From NCBI GenBank assembly GCA_021808285.1, contig JAKBBV010000010.1, forward strand, positions 1 to 63,870: a stretch of DNA of 63,870 bases, in the 5' to 3' direction. The stretch is from Pseudomonadota bacterium. Lineage in GTDB: Bacteria > Pseudomonadota > Alphaproteobacteria > Caulobacterales > Caulobacteraceae. A model generated the notes under the pieces. That model was not told the origin of the DNA. It searched no databases and worked only from the letters and a program-made list of their open reading frames with translations. The translations under genes were made by a program, and so were the position numbers. The number at the start of each line of letters is the position of its first letter. Within the stretch, counting starts at the first letter, position 1. Positions 44,549 to 51,999 of this stretch are shown one piece after another.

Positions 44549-45277
44549 TTACGGCGCTTTTGGTTCGAGACGGGAGGAGGGGCCGCCGTCTGGCGTGCCG
44601 TCGGACCAGGTCGCCACGGGGATATAGAACATGGTGTAAGGATTGATGCCGGCGGCCGTGCCGAAGACGCCCGTCCCCATCTCGCCGGAACCCCAGTCCG
44701 ACAGCGGCACAGAGGGGGGCATGTAGAACATCAGGTGCGGGCGCCAGGGTCCGTGCGGACCGTCGCCCAGATAGCCCTTCTTCGACATCATATAGGTGAT
44801 CGATCCGCGCGCAGCCGGCGGGAACTTGCCCGCGGCCATCTCGGCGCGGGTGCGGCTGCGGATCTGCGCCTGCGAGGCGCCGGCGAGCGCCCAGCGGGTG
44901 CGCTCCAGGAAGGCGGGCAGGACGGTCCGCGCCGCTTCGGGATTGTAGCAGATCGGCGCGCGCAGCTTCGGGTTCCAGAAGCCATCGTCCGAAAGTCCGC
45001 TGAACCAGGCCCTCTGGACGATGCAGACAAAGCCGTTCGAGCCCTGAGCGGCCATCTCATAGCCCCTGGCGCCCAGGATCATCACCGATGCGGCGCCGGA
45101 GACCGCGATGGGGGCGGCGCTGCGGGCAAGCGCGATCTCGGCTTTTTGATCGGGCATAAGATAGGCGCTGAGGGGCGCCATCCGCGCCGGCGGGCCGGCG
45201 GGATCTGCCATGGCGGCGGAGCCTGCCGCCAGGGTCAGGCAGAGGGCGAGGGGCCATCGCATCGCTTTCCCCTTCAT
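44549..45277 (-). CDS. Secreted hypothetical protein
   Basis: A 242-residue protein with a Sec signal (RWPLALCLTLAAGSAAMA, cleaved around residue 23). The mature part has conserved-looking segments GSNGFVCIVQRAWF, AGKFPPAARGSITYMMSKKG, WRPHLMFYMPP and GTAAGINPYTMFYIPVATWS, which I associate with uncharacterised Caulobacterales/Sphingomonas proteins. Two cysteines could pair (VCIVQ, ICYNPEA). GGAGGAG lies six bases before ATG 45277. It is 19 bp from the TetR gene on the same strand, so TetR may regulate it. Confidence 0.8.
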   Translation of the reverse strand: MKGKAMRWPLALCLTLAAGSAAMADPAGPPARMAPLSAYLMPDQKAEIALARSAAPIAVSGAASVMILGARGYEMAAQGSNGFVCIVQRAWFSGLSDDGFWNPKLRAPICYNPEAARTVLPAFLERTRWALAGASQAQIRSRTRAEMAAGKFPPAARGSITYMMSKKGYLGDGPHGPWRPHLMFYMPPSVPLSDWGSGEMGTGVFGTAAGINPYTMFYIPVATWSDGTPDGGPSSRLEPKAP

Positions 45278-45296
45278 CAGCGTCTCCTCCGGGGGG

Positions 45297-45938
45297 TCAA
45301 GGGTGTGGGGAGTCGGCGGTCGGGTGACGGAACAGAAGCTCCACATAGCGGCGCAGATGGTCGACGCTCTCGATCGCCGCCTGGGGCCCGCCGCGCGCCT
45401 TGGCCAGGACGAAGGCCCCCTGCAGCACGGCCTGGGTGTGCAGGGCGAGGCTGCTCGCGGTCCAGTCGCCGCCGACGCCATGCTGCGCCATGGCCGCGCC
45501 GATGTCGGCCTCCAGCGTGGCGGCGTGGCCGGTGAGGCTCGCCTCGCAGGCCTCGCGGATGGCGGGAGAGGTCTCGTGCACGTCCTGCAGCATCGTTCCC
45601 ACCAGGCAGGTGAACTCGGCTACCTCGCCGGTGATGAGCGCGCGCCGGAAATCGAGATAGGCCAGGACGCGCTCCAACGGGTCGGCGGGGGCGTGATAGG
45701 GGGCGGCGGCGAAGAAGGCGCCGGTGGTCAGCGACCAATGGTCGGCGGCGGCCACGCCCAGCGCGTCCTTGTCCTGGAAATGATGGAAGAAGGCCCCCTT
45801 GGAGACGCCAGCGGCGGCGCACAGCTCCTCCACCGTCGTGGCGCTGAAGCCCTTGACGCGGATCAGCCGCACCGCCGCCTCGAGCAGTCGCTCGCGGGCG
45901 GGGGGCGGGACGGACGGAGGGGGTTTGGCTTCGGACAT
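45297..45938 (-). CDS. TetR/AcrR family transcriptional regulator
   Basis: A 213-residue TetR repressor. The helix-turn-helix is ERLLEAAVRLIRVKGFSATT, VEELCAAAGVSKGAFFHHF, typical of the AcrR/TetR_N group with the K-G-x-F-x-H-H-F ending. A C-terminal ligand domain follows, with LERVLAYLDFRRALITGEVA. ATG 45938 begins MSEAKPPPSV; a TTG at 45952 lies inside the operator and is less likely. The 20-bp palindrome directly upstream is the probable autoregulatory site. The secreted protein gene follows in the same direction. Confidence 0.92.
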   Translation of the reverse strand: MSEAKPPPSVPPPARERLLEAAVRLIRVKGFSATTVEELCAAAGVSKGAFFHHFQDKDALGVAAADHWSLTTGAFFAAAPYHAPADPLERVLAYLDFRRALITGEVAEFTCLVGTMLQDVHETSPAIREACEASLTGHAATLEADIGAAMAQHGVGGDWTASSLALHTQAVLQGAFVLAKARGGPQAAIESVDHLRRYVELLFRHPTADSPHP

Positions 45939-45945
45939 TCCCGAG

Positions 45946-45965
45946 CATACCAACTGGTTGGTATG
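45946..45965. promoter_or_regulatory. TetR operator palindrome
   Basis: CATACCAAC-TG-GTTGGTATG: perfect 9-bp arms with a 2-bp centre, 8 bp upstream of the TetR ATG. The ACCAAC/GTTGGT form is common for TetR-family operators. Repression of its own gene is expected. Confidence 0.75.
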
Positions 45966-45993
45966 GAGTCGAGGGGCTCTGGGTGAGGCCCCT

Positions 45994-46707
45994 TCAGCCG
46001 TCCTTGCCCAAGCGCCCGTCCAGCGCCGCCTCTACCGCCGCCTGGGCGTGCAGGGCCGTGGTGTCGAACACCGGGACCGGGCTGTCTTCAGGGCCGATCA
46101 GAAGCATGATCTCGGTGCAGCCCAGGATGATCGCCTGCGCGCCGCGCTGCACCAGTCGCGCGATCACGCCGCGATAGATGTCGCGGGAGCGCGCCTCCAC
46201 GCGCCCCTGCACCAACTCCTCATAGATGATGCGATGGACCTGCGCCCGGTCGTCCGCTTCGGGGATCAGGACCTCAAGGCCGTGCTGCGCCTCCAGGCGT
46301 TCGCGATAAAAGGCCTCTTCCATGGTGAAGGCCGTGCCCAGAAGACCCACGCGCCGGTGGCCCGCCGCCGCGATCGCCCGCGCCGTGGGGTCGGCGATGT
46401 GCAGCAGGGGCGCGGTCGTCGCCGCCGCGATCGTCTCGGCGAGGCGGTGCATGGTGTTGGTGCAGAGGATCAGGACTTCCGCCCCGGCCCCCTCCAGGCG
46501 CCGCGCCTCGCCCGCCAGCAAGTCGCCCAGCTCGTCCCAACGGCCGGCGTGCTGCAGAGCCTCGATCTTGGCGAAGTCCACCGACAGCATGAGGAGGCGC
46601 GCCGAGTGGGTCCCGCCCAGGCGCTCGCGCATGGCCTGGTTGATCAGCCGGTAATATTGGGCCGAGCTTTCCCAGCTCATGCCGCCAAGAAGGCCGAGAG
46701 TCTTCAT
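45994..46707 (-). CDS. Aspartate/glutamate racemase family protein
   Basis: A 237-residue amino-acid racemase (YgeA/RacX type). The two catalytic cysteines are in ILCTNTMHRLAE and IILGCTEIMLL. N-terminal LGLLGGMSWESSAQYYRLIN and VGLLGTAFTMEEAFYRERLE fit the family. YgeA-like enzymes have broad specificity (for example homoserine); cell-wall D-glutamate supply by MurI is a different enzyme. No operon partner is evident: the TetR gene is downstream on the same strand, 55 bp away. Confidence 0.91.
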   Translation of the reverse strand: MKTLGLLGGMSWESSAQYYRLINQAMRERLGGTHSARLLMLSVDFAKIEALQHAGRWDELGDLLAGEARRLEGAGAEVLILCTNTMHRLAETIAAATTAPLLHIADPTARAIAAAGHRRVGLLGTAFTMEEAFYRERLEAQHGLEVLIPEADDRAQVHRIIYEELVQGRVEARSRDIYRGVIARLVQRGAQAIILGCTEIMLLIGPEDSPVPVFDTTALHAQAAVEAALDGRLGKDG

Positions 46708-46747
46708 GCCTCTAGGCTAGCGCGCCGCGCGCCGTCGGTCACAGGGA

Positions 46748-47638
46748 TCAGTGTAGATAGATTCCGCTCAGGCCCTCGATCAGGCCGTGCCCGGTCGGGC
46801 GCCAGCCGAGACTGGCCTGTGTCGCGGCGCTGGAGGCAAGGGTGTCGCCCGCCGCCGCCATTCCCACCCAGCCCAGGGCCGCCACCGCGTCCTGTGGCGG
46901 GACGCTCCGCACGGGCAGGCCGAGCGCCGCGCCGATCGCCTCGGCGATCGCCTTGAGGTTCACACCCTCTTCACCCACGGCATGGAACCTCTGTCCTGGC
47001 GTCCCCCGCTCCAGGGCCAGGCGATAGAGGCGCGCGGCGTCGCGGCGATGCACCGCCGACCAGCGGTTGGCCCCCTCGCCCACATAGGCGCTCACCCCCG
47101 TCTCCCGCGCCCGGGCGACGAGCTGGCTGGCCAGTCCCTGGCCATTCACATCGTGCACGCAGGGCGGCAGGCGCACGACCATGGCGCGCACACCCTCCTT
47201 GGCGCCCGCCAGCGTCGCCTCCTCGGGCCGGCCGCGAACGGCCAGGAACCCCTCGATCTGGCCACGGTCGCTCTCCAAGGCGGGGCGTCCCACCACCCCT
47301 GCGGTGATCCCTGAGGTGACCACGAGCGGCTTGCCGGTCCCCGCCAGGGCGCCGAGCAGGGCCTTCACCGCCGCCAGGTCGGTCTCGCCGGCCTCCATAT
47401 AGCGGCTAAAGTCATGTCCGAAGGCGCAGTGGATCACCCCGTCGCTGGCCCGGGCGCCGCGGGCCAGGGCTCCGGTATCGGCCACGTCGCCACGCTGGAC
47501 GCCCACGCCCCGGGCCCTGAGCGTCGCCTCGGCTGCGTCGCTGCGCGCCAGCCCCACGACCTCGTGGCCGCCGTCCCGTAGCTCCTCCGCCACGATCGAC
47601 CCCACTCCGCCGGTCGCTCCGGTCACCAAGATCCGCAT
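46748..47638 (-). CDS. NAD-dependent epimerase/dehydratase (SDR) family protein
   Basis: A 296-residue extended-type short-chain dehydrogenase. The dinucleotide motif is ILVTGATGGVGSIVAEELRD; VVGLARSDAAEATL, IHCAFGHDFSRYM and VTSGITAG follow. The canonical YxxxK is not obvious, so catalysis may be atypical. AAGGAG precedes ATG 47638 by nine bases. It is divergent from an MmyB-type regulator, a pairing frequent in actinobacteria and alphaproteobacteria, where the regulator controls the oxidoreductase. Confidence 0.9.
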   Translation of the reverse strand: MRILVTGATGGVGSIVAEELRDGGHEVVGLARSDAAEATLRARGVGVQRGDVADTGALARGARASDGVIHCAFGHDFSRYMEAGETDLAAVKALLGALAGTGKPLVVTSGITAGVVGRPALESDRGQIEGFLAVRGRPEEATLAGAKEGVRAMVVRLPPCVHDVNGQGLASQLVARARETGVSAYVGEGANRWSAVHRRDAARLYRLALERGTPGQRFHAVGEEGVNLKAIAEAIGAALGLPVRSVPPQDAVAALGWVGMAAAGDTLASSAATQASLGWRPTGHGLIEGLSGIYLH

Positions 47639-47689
47639 CCTGCATTGCTCCTTGCATCCCGCCGCATCGCGGAGCACAGCCTGACCCTT

Positions 47690-47702
47690 CCAGTCGTACT
47701 GG
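47690..47702. promoter_or_regulatory. Candidate operator between epimerase and MmyB-type regulator
   Basis: CCAGT-CGT-ACTGG is a 13-bp inverted repeat; TGGTAAAG at 47700 recurs as TGGTAAAA at 47722. It lies between the divergent starts (47638 and 47741) and could be bound by the XRE regulator. Confidence 0.4.
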
Positions 47703-47740
47703 TAAAGTTGAGGGTTTATCGTGGTAAAAGGAGTCACTGG

Positions 47741-48613
47741 ATGAACGCGCCTGTGGCTGATGACAATGCGTTCGGGGCCTTCTTGCGCGACCGACGCACC
47801 CGGCTCGATCCCACCGCCTTTGGACTGCCGGCGACGCGGCGGCGCACTCCAGGGCTTCGGCGCGAGGAGGTAGCCCAGAGGGCGGGCATCAGCCCGACCT
47901 GGTATGCTTGGCTGGAGCAGGGTCGCGGCGGCGCTCCCTCAGCGGCTGTGCTTGATCGCATCTCCAGCGCCCTCATGTTGACCGAAAGAGAGCGCGAGCG
48001 ACTCTTCCTGCTGGGCATCGGGCGCCTGCCGGAGGCGCGCTACCAGCGGTCCGAGGGGGTGACCCCGCGTCTGCAAAGTGTGCTCGACGCCCTCGATCCC
48101 TGCCCGGCGCTCATCCGTACGGCGACCTGGGACGTGATCGCCTGGAACCAGGCCGCCCGAGTAGCGCTGATGGATTATGGCGCGCTGCCGCCGGGCGAGC
48201 GCAACATGCTGCGTTTTCTGTTTCTCGATCCCCGCGTACGCGCCGCTCAGCAGGATTGGGAAAGTGTGGTTCGCATGGCCCTGGCGGCCTTTCGTCTGGA
48301 CGCTGCCCGGGCCGGCGCCGCGGCGGAGGTGGCGCATCTGGTGGAGGAGTTGAGCCGCCTCAGTCCGGAATTCGAGGCGCTATGGCGGGTTAATGATCTG
48401 CCCCCAGGCCATAGCGAGGCGGTCAAGCAACTGCGCCACCCGGTCCTGGGGTCCCTGGCCTACCATTACTCCACGTTTGCCGTGGATGGCCGGCCGGACC
48501 TGTTGCTGGCGGTCTATAATCCCGCTACGCCCGAGGATGCCGCCAAGATCGCGGCTGCGGTCGGGACAGCACCCTCCGCCAGCCGCTCGCCCTCGAACAT
48601 CAGGCCGAAATAG
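47741..48613 (+). CDS. XRE family regulator with MmyB-like ligand domain
   Basis: A 290-residue regulator. The XRE helix-turn-helix is FGAFLRDRRTRLDPTAFGLP then RRTPGLRREEVAQRAGISPT, WYAWLEQGR. The C-terminal MmyB domain (PF17765) starts near residue 110 with LDALDPCPALIRTATWDVIA and WNQAARVALMDYG, and includes HPVLGSLAYHYSTFAVDGRPDL split over its end. MmyB domains bind fatty acids or other hydrophobic ligands. AAAGGAG lies seven bases before the ATG. Divergent from the epimerase. Confidence 0.93.
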   Translation: MNAPVADDNAFGAFLRDRRTRLDPTAFGLPATRRRTPGLRREEVAQRAGISPTWYAWLEQGRGGAPSAAVLDRISSALMLTERERERLFLLGIGRLPEARYQRSEGVTPRLQSVLDALDPCPALIRTATWDVIAWNQAARVALMDYGALPPGERNMLRFLFLDPRVRAAQQDWESVVRMALAAFRLDAARAGAAAEVAHLVEELSRLSPEFEALWRVNDLPPGHSEAVKQLRHPVLGSLAYHYSTFAVDGRPDLLLAVYNPATPEDAAKIAAAVGTAPSASRSPSNIRPK

Positions 48614-48783
48614 ACGTCCTCGCCCGTCTCCTGGGCGTGGCGACGCGTGCGTGTGACGGCCAGGGGGCGCAGTCGGAGAGGAGGATATGGCCGCCCTGAT
48701 CGGCGAACAGGACCATGGGCGCGACTCGCCCGCACCTTCCGGCTCGCGTTCGGGTAGTGCGTTTGGCCCCCCGACGCCAGACT

Positions 48784-48814
48784 ACAAATGCAATCTATAG
48801 GGATTACAAACGTA
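48784..48814. promoter_or_regulatory. Two BlaI/MecI-type half-sites
   Basis: TACAAATGCA (48784-48793) and TACAAACGTA (48805-48814) resemble the BlaI/MecI/CopY operator core TACA-n2-TGTA. Start-to-start distance is 21 bp, two helical turns. A TATAGG lies between them. A blaI-like gene is the second gene downstream, so autoregulation is expected. The ATG at 48788 lies inside the first site. Confidence 0.65.
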
Positions 48815-49231
48815 CTCTGGAGTTTCGTCACGTCGTCCCCGCGCACTGAAATCACGCCGCTCAAGGTGTTTGAGTTCGCCGGAGCGTTCGAACAGGCCGT
48901 CATGATCCTGCTCGTCCTGGGCATGGTTGCGGCCGTCGCGGTATTGATCGCCAAACTGTCGAAGAGCGGTCGTCTTCCCGGCGGGTCGGCCTTTCTCTCC
49001 GCCCTGCGGCTGGGCGGGCCGATCCTGGGTGGGCTTGGGGCCTCCTGGTCGCTTCTGAACATGACGCTCGGTTACGCCAATGTCGGCGCCGACCTGCCCT
49101 TGAGGGTTCTGGCGCCGGGTTTCGCCGCGGCATTCCTGCAGATCGCCCTTGGCCTCAAGCTCGGCGCGATTGCGGGGGCGGCGCACTGGGCGGTCGAGTC
49201 GCGCATCGACCGTCAGGTTCTTGGCGCGTAA
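48788..49231 (+). CDS. Small TolQ/ExbB/MotA-like membrane protein
   Basis: A 147-residue protein with three predicted membrane helices (about residues 35-56, 72-92 and 103-127). The core LRLGGPILGGLGASWSLLNM and LRVLAPGFAAAFLQIALGLK matches the LGLLGTV...F and apGIaeALxtTalGLxvAI signatures of the MotA/TolQ/ExbB proton-channel family, in reduced form. A BlaI-type repressor gene follows three bases after its stop. The N-terminal start is unsure because the operator overlaps ATG 48788; GTG 48866 or ATG 48902 are in frame. Confidence 0.75.
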   Translation: MQSIGITNVLWSFVTSSPRTEITPLKVFEFAGAFEQAVMILLVLGMVAAVAVLIAKLSKSGRLPGGSAFLSALRLGGPILGGLGASWSLLNMTLGYANVGADLPLRVLAPGFAAAFLQIALGLKLGAIAGAAHWAVESRIDRQVLGA

Positions 49232-49234
49232 CCC

Positions 49235-49576
49235 GTGGCGACCGTTCCTCACATCACCGAGGCGGAGAGTGAGGTCCTCAATGTGCTCTGGCGCCTGGGG
49301 CCCTTGCCGCCTACGCCGCTGGTCGAGGCGGTCAAGTTGCGACGCCCCTGGGGCGAGGCCACCATCAAAACTCAGCTGGGCAGGCTGATCCGCAAGGCGG
49401 CCGTTCGTTCGGTGCGCGCGGAAGGTCGCCTCGTCTATGAGGCTCTGGTGACGCGGGATACCTATCTCGAAGCGGAGCTGCAGGCGCTTGTGGATCGCGT
49501 GTGGGAGGGGCGATGGGAGACGCTATCCCAGGTTCTGGCCGAGCGCAGCCAACCCGCAGGCGGGCGGTCTCTTTGA
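49235..49576 (+). CDS. BlaI/MecI/CopY family transcriptional repressor
   Basis: A 113-residue winged-helix repressor (PF03965). ITEAESEVLNVLWRLGPLPP and TIKTQLGRLIRKAAVRSVRA, EGRLVYEALVTRDTYLEAEL are the family core. The dimerisation tail is short. Usually cleaved by BlaR1-type metalloproteases; none is here, so release may use another signal. GTG 49235 starts three bases after the TolQ-like stop. Two operator half-sites precede the pair. The rpsT promoter begins at its stop codon. Confidence 0.9.
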   Translation: MATVPHITEAESEVLNVLWRLGPLPPTPLVEAVKLRRPWGEATIKTQLGRLIRKAAVRSVRAEGRLVYEALVTRDTYLEAELQALVDRVWEGRWETLSQVLAERSQPAGGRSL

Positions 49577-49605
49577 TTGACCCCGCCGGGCGTCTCGCCT
49601 ATAGG
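49577..49605 (+). promoter_or_regulatory. Promoter of rpsT
   Basis: TTGACC (49577-49582), exactly 17 bp, TATAGG (49600-49605). It begins right after the blaI stop codon and gives a leader of about 65 nt before rpsT. This is one of the best sigma-70-type promoters in the window. Confidence 0.65.
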
Positions 49606-49675
49606 CGCGCTTTCCGATTTTCGAAGGGTCGCGCTCGGCTTGCGGCGACCCGCTGCGATTGTGAAGAGACCATCC

Positions 49676-49945
49676 ATGGCAAATAATCCCGGCGCCAAGA
49701 AAGCGGCGCGCAAGATCGAACGTCGCACCGCGGTGAACCGCACTCGCAGGTCGCGGGTGCGCACCTATCTGCGCAAGTTCGAAGAGGCCGTGACCGCTGG
49801 CGACGCCGCCGCTGCGGCCGCCGCATTTCAGACCGCGCAGACTGAATTGATGCGGGCCGTCGCCAAGGGTGTCGTTCACCGCAACACCGGCGCACGGAAG
49901 GTATCTCGTCTGCACCGCCAACTGAAGAAGATGAGCGCGGCCTAA
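49676..49945 (+). CDS. rpsT: 30S ribosomal protein S20
   Basis: An 89-residue S20: [39 protein letters not shown], and the C-terminal [20 protein letters not shown]. It binds 16S rRNA early in 30S assembly. ATG 49676 matches the family start; the open frame upstream is not conserved. It precedes dnaA, the same order as in Caulobacter. A hairpin with a T-run 48 bp after the stop looks like its terminator. Confidence 0.97.
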   Translation: MANNPGAKKAARKIERRTAVNRTRRSRVRTYLRKFEEAVTAGDAAAAAAAFQTAQTELMRAVAKGVVHRNTGARKVSRLHRQLKKMSAA

Positions 49946-49992
49946 GCCTCCTGAGAGGCCGCCCAAACCACTGAAATAAAAGAGCGTTTTTG

Positions 49993-50019
49993 ACAGCCGC
50001 CGGCCCAGCCTGCGGCTGT
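49993..50019 (+). terminator. Rho-independent terminator of rpsT
   Basis: ACAGCCGC and GCGGCTGT pair perfectly around an 11-nt loop and are followed by TCGCGCTTTTG. The T-run is short and four bases off the stem, so termination may be partial, allowing some read-through into dnaA. Confidence 0.55.
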
Positions 50020-50399
50020 TCGCGCTTTTGTCCACAGCTATTTTCAGCCGTGTTTCGGTCGCCCGAAAAATGTGATTGCGGCATTTCTCTTGGCGAGTCC
50101 GCGCCTTCCGTTTGTCAACCACCGAATCAACCGTCCACGCCACTTTTTGGGCGTTGATTTCGTAAAATCGTCGGGCAAAAGATTGGGCCTCGGCAACCGT
50201 TTCTTAACGAATAAGGCGAGCCCCCCGCGGAACCCCCGTTTCGCGGCGCCGGCGGAGCTTTGTTCCAAGGGAAAACGGCTAGGGGTTCCACCGAGCCCTA
50301 AGCCGGGAGTGGGTGGGCCGAAATGTTGGGGGGCGGAGAGCGTGGACACGGGGGACGCCTGAGCGGCGAGAGCCTCGCTCTGGCTCCGCCCCATGGAGC

Positions 50400-50433
50400 T
50401 CTGAACGCTCATGGCGTCTGAACGCTCATGGAG
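50400..50433 (+). repeat. 17-bp tandem repeat before dnaA
   Basis: TCTGAACGCTCATGGCG (50400-50416) is repeated as TCTGAACGCTCATGGAG (50417-50433), one mismatch. A further CATGGAGC stands just before the first copy. The ATG of the second copy (50428) is in frame with dnaA, 27 codons upstream of the chosen start. Confidence 0.85.
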
Positions 50434-50508
50434 CCTGAATGTGACGAACTGACCGATGAACGAAACGACCCGAAGCAAGAACAGAACAGGTATGGGGCCT
50501 TCAGACGC

Positions 50509-51924
50509 ATGAACCAGGATAAAGCGGAGACCATGCCCGCGGCCGTTTGGAGCCGGGCCAGCACAGTGCTTCGTACGGAAATCGGCGACGACGCCTACGG
50601 CTCCTGGCTAGCCCCGGCGTCCTTGCGGGCCGCGGGAGATGGGCGGGTCTGGCTGGTGACCCATACAGGCGTGGCGCGTGATTGGGTGCGGCGCAACGCC
50701 TGGCGGCGGATCGACGAACTCTGGACGCGCTATGACCCACAGGGCCGGCCCTTGGGATTGACCTCAAGACTGGAGTTTGAGGGAGATGCGGGACTTGGCG
50801 GCTCGCCGGGCGCTGTCGAAGACATCCCTTGCGCCGTCCCGGCGTCAGCGGGGCCAGGGCAGACGCGGGAGGCCTCGCGCTGCGCCATGGCGCTGAAGGC
50901 GGGTTTCACCTTCGACAGCTTCGTGGCCGGCGCCTCCAATGAATTCGCCTACGCCATGGCCCGGCGGGTGGCCTCCTGGGCCGACGGACATTTCAACCCG
51001 GTGGTCTTTCATGGCCCTTATGGCTTCGGCAAGACGCATTTGCTTCAGGCCCTGGCGGCCGAGGCGGCGCGCAATGCCCCTGACCGTCGGGTGGTCTATC
51101 TGACCGCCGAGCGCTTCCTGTCGAGTTTCGTGCGCGCAGTGATGGAGCGCCAGACCGCGGCCTTCAAGGAGGACCTTCGTTCGGCCGACCTGCTGTTGAT
51201 CGACGATATCCAGTTCATCGGCGGCAAGCAGTCGACCCAGGATGAGCTCTTCCACACCTTGGCCTCGCTGATGGAAAATGACCGTCGCGTGGTCTTCTCC
51301 GCCGACCGACCCGCGGCGGCCTTGAGCGAGCTCGATGCCCGCCTGCGATCCCATCTCCAGGCGGGGCTCCTGTGCGCGATCGAGCCGGCCGACCGCGACC
51401 TGCGTCTGGGGATCCTGGCGCGCAAGCTGGAGGGCTTTGGCGCCCATCTCGGCCGGCCAGTGACCCTGCGGCCGGAGGTCATGGCCTTTCTGGCCGACCG
51501 CTTTGTCGATAGCGTGAGGGAGATGGAGGGCGCCTTGAATATCCTGATCGCCCAGGACGGCTGCGCGGCCGCCGACCTGACCTTGGATGTGGTTCAGCGC
51601 CGCCTTAGGCCGCACCTGCGTGGCGGGCCGGAGCGGCGCATCACGGTTGATGACATCCAGAAGGCGGCGGCCGAGCATTTCGGCCTGAAGCAAGCCGATC
51701 TGTTGTCCGAGCGCCGTAACCGCGCCGTGGCGAGGCCGCGTCAGGCGGCCATGTGGGTGGCGAAACAGCTGACCACCCGCTCGCTCCCGGATATCGGCCG
51801 CCGCTTCGGCGGGCGCGACCATACCACCGTGCTGCATGCCGTGCGTCGCATCGAGGAGTTGCGTCAGACAGACGCCCAGCTCGCCCGGGATCTCGACGCC
51901 CTGCTGCGCAAGCTCAGCGGCTGA
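50509..51924 (+). CDS. dnaA: Chromosomal replication initiator DnaA
   Basis: A 471-residue DnaA. Domain I: WSRASTVLRTEIGDDAYGSW. Domain III (AAA+): FDSFVAGASNEFAYAMARRV, Walker A FHGPYGFGKTHLLQAL, Walker B LLLIDDIQFIGGKQSTQDE, sensor and box VII regions with LDARLRSHLQAGL. Domain IV: SERRNRAVARPRQAAMWVAK, QLTTRSLPDIGRRFGGRDHT, TVLHAVRRIEEL, which binds DnaA boxes. Sequence is close to Caulobacter DnaA. Starts at ATG 50509; ATG 50428 and ATG 50533 are in frame. Ribosome sites are weak, a known feature of Caulobacter dnaA translation control. Confidence 0.96.
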   Translation: MNQDKAETMPAAVWSRASTVLRTEIGDDAYGSWLAPASLRAAGDGRVWLVTHTGVARDWVRRNAWRRIDELWTRYDPQGRPLGLTSRLEFEGDAGLGGSPGAVEDIPCAVPASAGPGQTREASRCAMALKAGFTFDSFVAGASNEFAYAMARRVASWADGHFNPVVFHGPYGFGKTHLLQALAAEAARNAPDRRVVYLTAERFLSSFVRAVMERQTAAFKEDLRSADLLLIDDIQFIGGKQSTQDELFHTLASLMENDRRVVFSADRPAAALSELDARLRSHLQAGLLCAIEPADRDLRLGILARKLEGFGAHLGRPVTLRPEVMAFLADRFVDSVREMEGALNILIAQDGCAAADLTLDVVQRRLRPHLRGGPERRITVDDIQKAAAEHFGLKQADLLSERRNRAVARPRQAAMWVAKQLTTRSLPDIGRRFGGRDHTTVLHAVRRIEELRQTDAQLARDLDALLRKLSG

Positions 51925-51999
51925 CGCGAACGAGAAGGGGATTTCGGGACCGGACGGGGGGCAGAACCTCTCGCCGCCAACATCTTGAAACCTCCGCCC

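Larger units (their letters stand above)
49946..50508 (+). promoter_or_regulatory. Long dnaA control region
   Basis: 563 bp without a gene between rpsT and dnaA. It holds: the rpsT terminator (49993-50019); a DnaA-box-like TTGTCCACA (50028-50036, one mismatch to TTATCCACA); two GANTC sites, GAGTC at 50095 and GAATC at 50124; a TTTCGG/CCGAAA hairpin (50053-50068); a hairpin CGGCTAGGG/CCCTAAGCCG (50276-50305); and the 17-bp tandem repeat at 50400. In Caulobacter dnaA transcription depends on methylation of a GANTC in its promoter. No clear -35/-10 pair could be fixed. I find no AT-rich multi-box origin. Confidence 0.55.

Noticed and set aside
48614-48787. Minus-strand fragments (FADQGGHILLSD, YFGLMFEGERLAEGA) suggesting a frameshifted gene
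   Set aside because: They overlap the end of the XRE gene, are in two different frames, and I cannot tie them to a family.
694-50433. The two 17-bp tandem repeats (694-727 and 50400-50433) as one repeat family
   Set aside because: Equal unit length but unrelated sequence apart from CTCATGG; coincidence is more likely.
49946-50508. Chromosomal origin in the rpsT-dnaA gap
   Set aside because: Only one imperfect DnaA box, no AT-rich unwinding stretch, no hemE/parA neighbours; regulatory leader is the simpler reading.
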